Below, in pieces: positions 16,465-23,427 of a stretch of DNA of 29,309 nt. The stretch lies in NCBI GenBank assembly GCA_964588415.1, contig CAZPPK010000017.1, positions 1-29,309 on the forward strand. The letters run 5' to 3'. The stretch's first letter is position 1. Each line of letters starts with the position of its first letter. The notes under the pieces were generated by a model. That model had not been told where the DNA came from, did no database searches, and saw only the letters and a list, made by a program, of their open reading frames with translations. Origin of the DNA: Sulfidibacterium sp964588415. GTDB taxonomy: Bacteria > Bacteroidota > Bacteroidia > Bacteroidales > F082. The position numbers were made by a program, and so were the translations under genes.

Positions 16465-18381
16465 ATGGGAAAAATAATCGGAATTGACTTGGGAACCACG
16501 AACTCGTGTGTTGCTGTGATGGAGGGCAACGAACCCGTCGTAATTCCAAATAGCGAAGGCCGTCGCACCACACCATCGATTGTTGCTTTTACAGAAAATG
16601 GAGAGCGAAAGGTTGGTGACCCGGCCAAAAGACAGGCGATTACCAACCCGATGAAAACAGTCTATTCCATAAAACGTTTTATGGGAAACTCTTTTTCAGA
16701 CGTTACAATTGAAATGAAACGGATGCCTTATGACGTGATTAAAGGTGATAACAACACCCCTCGGGTTAAAATTGATGACCGTTTGTTTACCCCTCAGGAA
16801 ATCTCAGCCATGGTTCTTCAGAAAATGAAGAAGACTGCTGAAGATTATTTAGGTCAAACTGTTACCGAAGCTGTAATTACCGTTCCGGCTTACTTTAACG
16901 ACTCACAACGTCAGGCTACGAAAGAAGCTGGTGAGATTGCCGGTTTGACAGTCCGCCGTATCATCAACGAACCTACTGCAGCATCATTGGCTTATGGCCT
17001 TGATAAAAAGAAACAAGACGAAACTATTGCCGTATTTGACCTGGGTGGAGGCACTTTTGATATTTCCATCCTGGAATTGGGTGATGGTGTTTTTGAAGTA
17101 AAATCTACCAACGGAAATACCCATCTGGGTGGTGATGATTTTGATGAAGTGATCATCAACTGGCTGGCTGATGAATTTCAAAAAGACGAAGGTCTGGACC
17201 TGAGAAAAGATCCTATGGCCTTACAGCGTTTGAAAGAAGCTGCCGAAAAAGCAAAAATTGAGCTTTCCAGCTCCAACGAAACTGAAATCAACCTGCCTTA
17301 CATTATGCCTGTTGACGGAGTTCCGAAGCACCTGGTTCGTAAACTTTCACGTTCTAAGTTTGAGCAGTTGGTTGATTCCCTGATCAAGGCAACTATCGAA
17401 CCTTGTAAGAAAGCTTTAAGCGATGCCGGAATTACTGCTGCGGATATTAACGAAGTGATTTTGGTTGGAGGTTCAACACGTATTCCTGCCATTCAGGAGA
17501 TTGTAAAAGACTTCTTTGGTAAAGAACCTTCAAAAGGGGTGAACCCGGATGAAGTTGTAGCCATTGGTGCTGCTATTCAGGGTGGTGTGTTGACCGGTGA
17601 AGTAAAAGATGTTCTTTTGCTGGATGTTACCCCGCTTTCATTAGGAATTGAAACCCTGGGCGGTGTGATGACAAAACTCATAGAATCAAATACAACAATC
17701 CCAACTAAAAAGGCAGAGACGTTTTCTACCGCAGCTGACAATCAGCCTTCGGTTGAGATCCATATTTTACAAGGCGAAAGGCCCATGGCCAACCAGAATA
17801 AAAGTATCGGAAGATTTCATCTTGACGGGCTGCCGTCGGCTCCACGCGGTGTTCCGCAGATTGAAGTTACCTTTGATATCGACAGCAACGGTATTCTGAA
17901 TGTTTCAGCTAAAGACAAAGTTACCGGTAAATCGCAAAGTATCCGAATTGAAGCTTCTTCAGGATTATCCGATGAAGAAATCAAAAGGATGAAAACTGAA
18001 GCCGAAGCCAATGCCGACGAAGACAAAGCTGCCCGTGAAAGAGTAGATAAACTGAATGCTGCCGATGCTCTGATTTTCCAGACCGAAAAACAGTTGAAGG
18101 AATATGGAGACAAACTTCCTGCTGACAAGAAATCGGAAATTGAAGGCGCTTTGGAATCTTTGCGTAAGGCTCACCAGTCACAGGATGTTGCTGCCATTGA
18201 TTCAGCCATGGAGCAGTTGAATGGTATCTGGCAAAAGGCCAGCGAAGAGATGTACAAAAATACCGAATCCAACGGTGGAGGCCAAACACCTCCTCAACAG
18301 GAAGAAGACCCAGCTGGAAATTCCAAAGGGAATGACGATGAAGTAACCGACGTGGATTTCGAAGAAGTTGATGATAAATAG
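16465..18381 (+). CDS. dnaK: Molecular chaperone DnaK (Hsp70)
   Basis: ATP-dependent chaperone that binds exposed hydrophobic segments with DnaJ and GrpE. The 638-residue protein has all Hsp70 hallmarks: IGIDLGTTNSCVAV at the N-terminus, the second phosphate motif VFDLGGGTFDISILE, VILVGGSTRIPA, the linker DVLLLDVTPLSLGIETLGG, the substrate-binding domain, and the acidic tail ending DVDFEEVDDK. It starts with a perfectly placed AAGGAGG. Neither dnaJ nor grpE is adjacent. The unusual part is the stop: the T of the stop codon is chromosomal and the AG comes from the terminal repeat of the IS inserted next to it. Removing the IS and one target copy restores AAA TAA, so the protein sequence is unaltered. 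Confidence 0.98.
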   Translation: MGKIIGIDLGTTNSCVAVMEGNEPVVIPNSEGRRTTPSIVAFTENGERKVGDPAKRQAITNPMKTVYSIKRFMGNSFSDVTIEMKRMPYDVIKGDNNTPRVKIDDRLFTPQEISAMVLQKMKKTAEDYLGQTVTEAVITVPAYFNDSQRQATKEAGEIAGLTVRRIINEPTAASLAYGLDKKKQDETIAVFDLGGGTFDISILELGDGVFEVKSTNGNTHLGGDDFDEVIINWLADEFQKDEGLDLRKDPMALQRLKEAAEKAKIELSSSNETEINLPYIMPVDGVPKHLVRKLSRSKFEQLVDSLIKATIEPCKKALSDAGITAADINEVILVGGSTRIPAIQEIVKDFFGKEPSKGVNPDEVVAIGAAIQGGVLTGEVKDVLLLDVTPLSLGIETLGGVMTKLIESNTTIPTKKAETFSTAADNQPSVEIHILQGERPMANQNKSIGRFHLDGLPSAPRGVPQIEVTFDIDSNGILNVSAKDKVTGKSQSIRIEASSGLSDEEIKRMKTEAEANADEDKAARERVDKLNAADALIFQTEKQLKEYGDKLPADKKSEIEGALESLRKAHQSQDVAAIDSAMEQLNGIWQKASEEMYKNTESNGGGQTPPQQEEDPAGNSKGNDDEVTDVDFEEVDDK

Positions 18382-18392
18382 GGCTTGCTGAT
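18380..18392 (+). repeat. IS terminal inverted repeat, dnaK side
   Basis: AGGGCTTGCTGAT; identical in reverse complement to 20205-20217. Its first two bases complete the dnaK TAG stop codon. Confidence 0.9.
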
Positions 18393-18405
18393 TTTCTCAC
18401 CGGAC

Positions 18406-20088
18406 TCAGCTTATAAAAACCGGTCTGAGAACTATATTTCTTCCAAAATAAAAATTCCTATTTAGATTTTTTTGTTTGTCGAAAGTGTTTCTGAAGATCT
18501 CTATTTGCCCAAATACACCTTTTATTTGCCTGCTCATGCTTCGGATAAGTAAAAAATAAAACGAGAAAACCATCCCCATTACCATGAGCAGGATTGGGGC
18601 AATCTGCTGTAATTTTACCAGATTCATGACAAAGAAGATATTGGCAATCCAGCTCTCTGATGTCTCTCTGGTCTTTGCCCTGATTTGTTTTAAACCGTAG
18701 GCGTTCTTCCCCTGACCAAACTTTCCTTCGATATGGTTTCTTTGGTTATGTTCTTTTCTTCGCTTGGCTTTCTGGTAATAGCTCTCGCTTGAAGATGGCC
18801 TGCCCAGGGCTTTGCCCGTTATCCTGATCTCCTTTTCTTTCAGGTATTTCCGGTTTGCCCTTGTCAGATATATTCCGTCGCCCAGCAGCACTTCCGGGTA
18901 AAAGCCATGAAGCCGGTAGTAGTCTTCAACTTGTTGTTCGAGGTCGGTACTTTCATTATAAGCATCCCAGCTAAAATGATTTATCCGGCTAAAGCCTTCT
19001 ACTTCCGATACACCAAGCTTGGCTCCGAACTCTGTTTGTGCTCTGTCTTTCCCTCTTGGTATGGGACGGACATAAGGCTGATAAATATTTACTATCCGGT
19101 CTTTGACACTGTGCTTTCTCCCTTTGTACATATAGGCTTGCTGGTCATATAATAATTGAATAACCCAGAATAGTTTTTGATCCCGTTTGTTTAATGGAAA
19201 ACTTTCTCCTTCTGTCATATCCAATAAACGGTGTATGATTTTGATGTCTCTGCGCAGATAGCGCAACTGCTTACCTACGGATTTTCGTATCTGCTTTTTG
19301 GTTTTGTTTTTCTTTTTTGAAAAAAACACAAACTCTTTTCTCGCTACTCGTCTGTATGTTCTCGGTTTTCCCTTTAAAGAAGGAAGCAGGGCATATAACA
19401 AATCTATCATCTTTTCACTCTCTTCTCTCGCAGTATTCAGCAAGCCGTGGTCTGTGGGATAAACTATCATTTGGTCTGCTACGGTGGCATCTACTTTCAG
19501 TATCCCTTTATTGGGTTTTTGTTCTAAAGCGGGTTTGGATTGCTTCTCTGTATTTCCCTGTTGATTTTCGTCCTTCTTCTCCGGATTTTGTTCTGCCTTT
19601 GTTTGTTGAGAAGCATGTTTTGTGTTTTCCCCTTTTTTGTTTCCTGTTTTGTCTTTTGTCTTTCTTGCTGAATGCTTTTTCTTCTCTTCTGAGAGTTTGA
19701 TAATCTCTACGCTCATCTGATCAAATTTATCTACTCCCATACGCTTGCGCAAATCAACAAAAAGACTGGCATCAAAAGCCGGCTTAATGGTGAACTTTTT
19801 AAAACCTACAAAATATTGCAGATAGATATTCTCCTTTATCGTTTCAATTACTTCACGGTCGCTTAAATTTAAACGGTGTTTTATGATCAAGGCTCCTACC
19901 GCTAAACGACCATCTATGCCATAACGTCCGCTGTCTGAGCAAAGACTTTGTGAATAAATACCAACCAAACGATCCCAAGGTAATAGTTTAGAGAGCTTTA
20001 CCCACCGGTTGCTCTTGTCAGGTTCCACCTCAAAAGGATGTTCAAACTCGAATAATTCAATCTGATGCTGTGATGTGTATCGTATCAT
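18406..20088 (-). CDS. DDE transposase of the IS
   Basis: 560-residue transposase that cuts and joins the IS ends. The N-terminal part, WVKLSKLLPWDRLVGIYS to about residue 118, matches the DUF772-type helix-turn-helix domain of IS5/IS1182 transposases. Residues about 133-195 form a low-complexity K/Q/E/N-rich linker. The catalytic triad can be placed at D200 (KVDATVADQ), D404 (LLGDGIYL) and E454 (NHIEGKFGQGK), the last followed by the usual YGLKQIRAKT and a hydrophobic C-terminal segment. No frameshift or stop is seen, so it looks functional. The ATG at 20088 is directly preceded by a hairpin that includes the likely ribosome-binding bases. Transcription from dnaK would cross the gene in antisense. 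Confidence 0.93.
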   Translation of the reverse strand: MIRYTSQHQIELFEFEHPFEVEPDKSNRWVKLSKLLPWDRLVGIYSQSLCSDSGRYGIDGRLAVGALIIKHRLNLSDREVIETIKENIYLQYFVGFKKFTIKPAFDASLFVDLRKRMGVDKFDQMSVEIIKLSEEKKKHSARKTKDKTGNKKGENTKHASQQTKAEQNPEKKDENQQGNTEKQSKPALEQKPNKGILKVDATVADQMIVYPTDHGLLNTAREESEKMIDLLYALLPSLKGKPRTYRRVARKEFVFFSKKKNKTKKQIRKSVGKQLRYLRRDIKIIHRLLDMTEGESFPLNKRDQKLFWVIQLLYDQQAYMYKGRKHSVKDRIVNIYQPYVRPIPRGKDRAQTEFGAKLGVSEVEGFSRINHFSWDAYNESTDLEQQVEDYYRLHGFYPEVLLGDGIYLTRANRKYLKEKEIRITGKALGRPSSSESYYQKAKRRKEHNQRNHIEGKFGQGKNAYGLKQIRAKTRETSESWIANIFFVMNLVKLQQIAPILLMVMGMVFSFYFLLIRSMSRQIKGVFGQIEIFRNTFDKQKNLNRNFYFGRNIVLRPVFIS

Positions 20089-20089
20089 A

Positions 20090-20109
20090 CCTGCCAGCCG
20101 ACAGGCAGG
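20090..20109 (-). promoter_or_regulatory. Hairpin abutting the transposase start
   Basis: On the minus strand CCTGCC, an 8-nt loop and GGCAGG lie immediately before TATG of the transposase. The GGCAGG arm is the only purine-rich candidate ribosome-binding sequence, so the stem may hide it in transcripts entering from outside. Confidence 0.45.
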
Positions 20110-20204
20110 AGTGCAAACTTTATGACTACAAGTTACGAAAAAACCTGCACTTACAGACCTGTTTTGCCAAATTAAGTTATTGACATTTAATTGTTTATAA
20201 CCTT

Positions 20205-20217
20205 ATCAGCAAGCCCT
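20205..20217 (-). repeat. IS terminal inverted repeat, right side
   Basis: ATCAGCAAGCCCT, complement of the left end; followed at once by the AAAT duplication. The rest of the 330-bp gap between transposase and barrel gene holds only the leader of the transposase and the terminator at 20248. Confidence 0.9.
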
Positions 20218-20247
20218 AAATAAGATTATCTGAAATATTTTGATGAG

Positions 20248-20290
20248 AAACAGGCTGTCCCGAATTTCGGGATGGCCTGTTTTTGTTTTG
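20248..20290 (+). terminator. Rho-independent terminator, original dnaK terminator
   Basis: AAACAGGC-TG-TCCCGA, loop ATT, TCGGGA-TG-GCCTGTTT: a 15-17 bp stem with two wobble pairs, followed by TTTTGTTTT. With the IS removed it would lie about 30 bp after the dnaK stop, so it is most simply the native dnaK terminator now moved 1842 bp away. It may also stop leftward transcription only weakly because there is no T-run on that side. Confidence 0.88.
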
Positions 20291-20419
20291 GTTGGAAAGG
20301 TAGGAAGGTTAAAAGGCATGAGCTGCTGCCCAACCCTCCAACTTTTCAGAAGTGTGTTTAGCTATCACATGCAATGACACCTATCTGGAATGTTCCAGCA
20401 GTATAACTTGCCTGTGAGC

Positions 20420-21094
20420 TTACCTTTTCTTCCCCTCTTTTCCAAACAACCTATAACTTAGTATAATTTGCGCTGAAGTAAAAGAACGATTGGCGAAAAC
20501 AATAGTATTTGGCTGAGTAGTATAAGCGGTAGTTCTTGCATACCAACCAAGGTCGGTTTCCATCAAAAGGCCGACCTGAAAGCGTTTCCCCAGCCGGTAG
20601 GCATAGCCCAACTGGGCGCTAGCGAAAACAGGGTATTGGTCGTTATATACTCCCCAGTAAGTTCCATAAGACATCAAATTGAAATGGGCCGCCAACCCGA
20701 TATTAAAAACAGAATGATGTTGCTTACCCGGCGACCACAAAAAATTGAAAGGAATTATCAGGGATTCAGAATGCCATTTGCCCCCAGGATAGGGTCCGTA
20801 ATCTTCGGGAAGGGTTATTATATCTGAATATTTGTACTGATATCCTAATCCGGTACCGAACCCAAATCTAAGATTTATAAAATATTGCACGTTGACTCCT
20901 CCTTGAAAACTATAGCCGAATCCGTTGTCAGTGACCTTACTCTTTTCAACCCGATAATAGTCAATTTGTTTTTCTTCGTGGGCCGCTTCAAAAGCTGGTC
21001 CCCCGCCGGCAAATACCCGAACGGACCATTGAGCTGTAGCCCAGAAAGGCAGGCATAGCAGCATAAAAAAAAGTGTTGTTTTAATCTTTTTCAT
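20420..21094 (-). CDS. Outer-membrane beta-barrel protein
   Basis: 224-residue exported protein with a clear signal peptide (MKKIKTTLFFMLLCLPFWATAQ, cleavage after A21-Q22 region). The mature part is made of alternating hydrophobic/polar stretches rich in Gly, Tyr and Phe, such as GFGYSFQGGVNVQYF, GFGTGLGYQYKYSD and LGYAYRLGKRFQVGL, and ends with an aromatic strand ILSYRLFG plus a short basic tail. This pattern fits a small eight-strand-like barrel of the PorT/OmpW-like kind. It starts 5 bp after the frameshifted lipoprotein, so the two were probably translated from one transcript. It converges on the dnaK/IS region. Ligand and role are unknown. Confidence 0.75.
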   Translation of the reverse strand: MKKIKTTLFFMLLCLPFWATAQWSVRVFAGGGPAFEAAHEEKQIDYYRVEKSKVTDNGFGYSFQGGVNVQYFINLRFGFGTGLGYQYKYSDIITLPEDYGPYPGGKWHSESLIIPFNFLWSPGKQHHSVFNIGLAAHFNLMSYGTYWGVYNDQYPVFASAQLGYAYRLGKRFQVGLLMETDLGWYARTTAYTTQPNTIVFANRSFTSAQIILSYRLFGKEGKKR

Positions 21095-21099
21095 GAGAT

Positions 21100-22241
21100 T
21101 TATGGAATATAGTCATAATTAATTTCTGCATAGCAACTTTGAGTTGTCCCCCTGGTCCAGGCCTTTAGATGGGCGCTAAGGATGCCTATCTCAGGTCCGG
21201 TAGATCCAAACCAAACTTTAGAGTCAAAACCATAATCCGGGTGAGGAAGCATATAATCTTTAGTATAATCAGACAAAGTAGGAACATCATACTGGAAAAT
21301 TCCCCAGGGAGTGTCAACACTAAAATCAGTCCCGTTATTAGTACCCTCTATATATATTCGGGTTTTATAAGGCTCCCAGCCAATTACCCAATACCTCTGC
21401 AATGCCTGTGCTTCAACATCTGCATCATAGATCACTTCGTAAGGTGTTCCACCTTCTGCGGGCTCAGTTTTTGTATCAACATGTACAAACAGTTTAACCA
21501 TACGAGTGGTTGTTTGATTTTGTGCACTTAGTTGGGGTGCAGGCACAGTATAACCAGTAGATGAACCGCCACCACCGCCACCGCCACCAGTAATTGGCGC
21601 TACATTTGGTTTAATATTTTGCTTATTTTCAAATGTAATCGGATTACAATATTTTTCTAATGAAATTTCAGAAGGTGCTTTGTTGTTTTTAATATCGGAA
21701 TAATGAATAGAAAGCAATTCATTTATTTTTTCCCGGTTTACCCTTAATACATATTCCCCTAACAAGCGGTAAGCACATTTTCCTACGATATACAGTCCAT
21801 TTTTATTGGCAACACTTGTAAAGATGTTTGGGCTGACGATAAAATCGAAATAATTTTCTCCATTAATATGGCTGACGAATAGAATATCCTGGTACTTTTT
21901 CACCACGTTATCTGCTCCGTCTATAGTAGTTGCATTGTGTAAAGCATCAAGTGCTTCATTGCAGGCACTGTCATAAGATATAAAGCGGATAAACTATTTG
22001 CCCAATCAGTCCGTGCAACACCATTTAAATGGCTTAGTGTCTGTATTGTTGAATTGTAATTTCCAAAGTTTTTAAATACAACGATTCCGTTTTCAACATC
22101 TACATTTAACTTGCTTTTTAACGAACTTACAGTATTGCTTTCAGCGGACAGGTTGTTTTCACTTTGTTTTTGACAGGAAGGAAGTATCATGATCGAAAAA
22201 AGAATCAATAATAATCCTGATTTTATAAAAAGTTTTTTCAT
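21100..22241 (-). pseudogene. Lipoprotein gene broken by a one-base frameshift
   Basis: Two minus-strand frames join into a single protein. The first part starts at the ATG at 22241 (MKKLFIKSGLLLILFS) with a lipobox-like LPSC and continues to about DWANSLSA. The second part, from about position 21980, reads on as FISYDSACNEALDALHNATT and then through VVKKYQDILFVSHINGENYF to YAEINYDYIP at 21100. One missing base near the T3 run at 21982-21984 would restore about 380 residues. The protein has an N-terminal lipoprotein domain, an eight-glycine linker (about 21570-21595) and a C-terminal beta-rich domain. I do not recognise a family. The break may be a real mutation or an assembly error in a homopolymer. 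The initial longer frame to 22334 is unlikely, since MKKLFIKS is a normal signal start. Confidence 0.75.
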
Positions 22242-22360
22242 GTTTTCAATTTTTGGTTGTAAAAATTTGTTGTTTTTCAAAGGCCACAACATTGCCTGTT
22301 TTTGTTCTCGTTGTTTACTCAACACCTGTTCCACTTATTTTCAAATAAGGGGTCAGAAAA

Positions 22361-22487
22361 AAGGATATTTGACTATTTTTGCACGCTAACCTCCTTTCTT
22401 TGTTATGTATTATTGATACAAAGCACTATCAATTTATTTCACTTAAAGGAGGTTTTTTTACCTCCAATACATTAAAATAATATCCTT
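22361..22487 (+). ncRNA. Candidate structured small RNA or leader switch
   Basis: In a 388-bp gene-free stretch, nested inverted repeats occur. The outer arms are AAGGATATT (22361-22369) and AATATCCTT (22479-22487). The inner perfect 10-bp arms are AACCTCCTTT (22388-22397) and AAAGGAGGTT (22445-22454), the latter running into seven Ts, terminator-like. Between them are two competing hairpins: CTTTGT/ACAAAG (22398-22403 with 22418-22423) and ATTGATA/TATCAAT (22412-22418 with 22427-22433). A third pairing, GGAGGT/ACCTCC (22448-22453 with 22460-22465), competes with the 10-bp stem. A promoter-like TATTTTTG ends at 22381, placing a start near 22388. No homologue is known to me; it could also be a small mobile repeat. 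Confidence 0.4.
22374..22381 (+). promoter_or_regulatory. Putative -7 element of the candidate RNA
   Basis: TATTTTTG matches TAnnTTTG exactly and ends 6 bp before the 10-bp stem begins. A palindrome CTTATTT-TC-AAATAAG (22334-22349) lies where the -33 region would be; no TTG is present there. Confidence 0.35.
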
Positions 22488-22528
22488 GGGATCGTAAGTG
22501 GGTCAGAAGGATTTTTATATTGGTACTA

Positions 22529-22536
22529 CAAAGTTA
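22529..22536 (-). promoter_or_regulatory. Possible -7 element facing the lipoprotein-barrel pair
   Basis: Minus-strand TAACTTTG fits TAnnTTTG. It would give a leader of about 280 nt that crosses the candidate RNA region in antisense. No -33 match; weak evidence. Confidence 0.22.
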
Positions 22537-22629
22537 AAAAAAAAGCAAAAAACTAAATTTTTGAAGAATTTAATCCGGCTTTGGCCGAATGTTGTTGGAC
22601 TTTATAGACAAAAGCTCTAATTTTATCGC

Positions 22630-23427
22630 ATGATTGGGAATCAGATTTTTTTAGTTAAAAGTTATGTATCTTACTGGTTTAAAGCGAAAACCAGGTTCAA
22701 AATACATTCTCCTTTTGTTTTTGATTTGATAGAAACAGTGTTTAAAGACCATGTTATTTATCCTGGATACAAAGAGATTGACGGCTATAAAAAACAGCTT
22801 TCGCGGAATCCGTCGGTCATTGAGACCACTGATTTTGGAAAAGGCGGCAGCGAAGGCAAACCCTTGACGTCTTCTGCAAAATTGGGAAAGCTGGTAAAGA
22901 GACGTTCCCAACAGAAAAAACAAGCGCAGTTGTTGTACCGTCTTAGCCGGAGATTTAAACCGGAAAACATCCTTGAGATGGGTACTGCCACTGGTATCAG
23001 TGCATCTTACATCAAATTTTCGGTTCCAGATAGTAAGTTGATTTCCCTGGAAGGATGTGAAAATCTGGCTCGTGTTGCCAGACAGACCTTTGAAGATTTA
23101 CAAATTCAAAATATAGAAATCCATACCGGAGATTTTGAACAGTCTCTCCCCAAAGTCATCAAAGAATTTGAAAAACTTGATTTTGTATTTTTCGACGGTA
23201 ACCACCGGAAAGATGCTACATTGAATTACTTTTCACAATGTGCTGAAAAAGCCAATGAAGACAGTTTGTTTGTTTTCGATGATATTCACTGGTCGCCGGA
23301 TATGGCGCAAGCATGGGAAATTATCAAAAACGATCCGCGAGTAACGCTATCAATTGATCTGTTTTGGCTGGGGCTTGTGTTTTTTCGTAAAGGAAGTCCC
23401 AAACAGGATTTTATAATCCGCTATTAA
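22630..23427 (+). CDS. Class I SAM-dependent methyltransferase
   Basis: 265-residue protein with the SAM-binding glycine motif LEMGTATGIS around 115-124, an acidic residue ending the next strand (SLEG, E141), and the later strand motif FVFFDGNHRK, followed by FVFDDIHWSPDMAQAW. This is the catechol O-methyltransferase-like/Methyltransf_24 layout. The first 100 residues are a helical, basic N-terminal region (FKIHSPFVFDLIETVF) that is seen in Bacteroidota members. Substrate is unknown; I cannot tell small-molecule from rRNA or protein targets. The gene stands alone; its stop codon shares the palindrome TTAA (23424-23427) with the stop of the converging nadE. No TAnnTTTG element was found directly upstream. 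Confidence 0.83.
   Translation: MIGNQIFLVKSYVSYWFKAKTRFKIHSPFVFDLIETVFKDHVIYPGYKEIDGYKKQLSRNPSVIETTDFGKGGSEGKPLTSSAKLGKLVKRRSQQKKQAQLLYRLSRRFKPENILEMGTATGISASYIKFSVPDSKLISLEGCENLARVARQTFEDLQIQNIEIHTGDFEQSLPKVIKEFEKLDFVFFDGNHRKDATLNYFSQCAEKANEDSLFVFDDIHWSPDMAQAWEIIKNDPRVTLSIDLFWLGLVFFRKGSPKQDFIIRY

Larger units (their letters stand above)
18376..20221. mobile_element. Insertion sequence, IS5/IS1182-like, 1838 bp, with AAAT target duplication
   Basis: The element proper is 18380-20217. Its ends are 13-bp perfect inverted repeats, AGGGCTTGCTGAT at 18380-18392 and its complement at 20205-20217. Both are flanked directly by AAAT (18376-18379 and 20218-20221), read as a 4-bp target-site duplication. 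It carries one transposase on the minus strand. The complete ends, exact duplication and intact reading frame indicate a recent and possibly still active insertion. Family is assigned from the transposase layout, not from a database match. Confidence 0.9.

Noticed and set aside
19317..19700. 127-residue plus-strand frame within the IS
   Set aside because: It is a shadow of the low-complexity linker of the transposase, with no recognisable domain.
20385..20398. CTGGAATGTTCCAG palindrome as terminator of the barrel gene
   Set aside because: The stem is only 5-6 bp and no T-run follows on the minus strand.
21975..21990. Programmed -1 frameshift joining the two halves of the lipoprotein
   Set aside because: The sequence at the junction (GCTTTATATC on the minus strand) is not a canonical X XXY YYZ slippery site and no stimulatory stem is evident. 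A lost base is the simpler reading.
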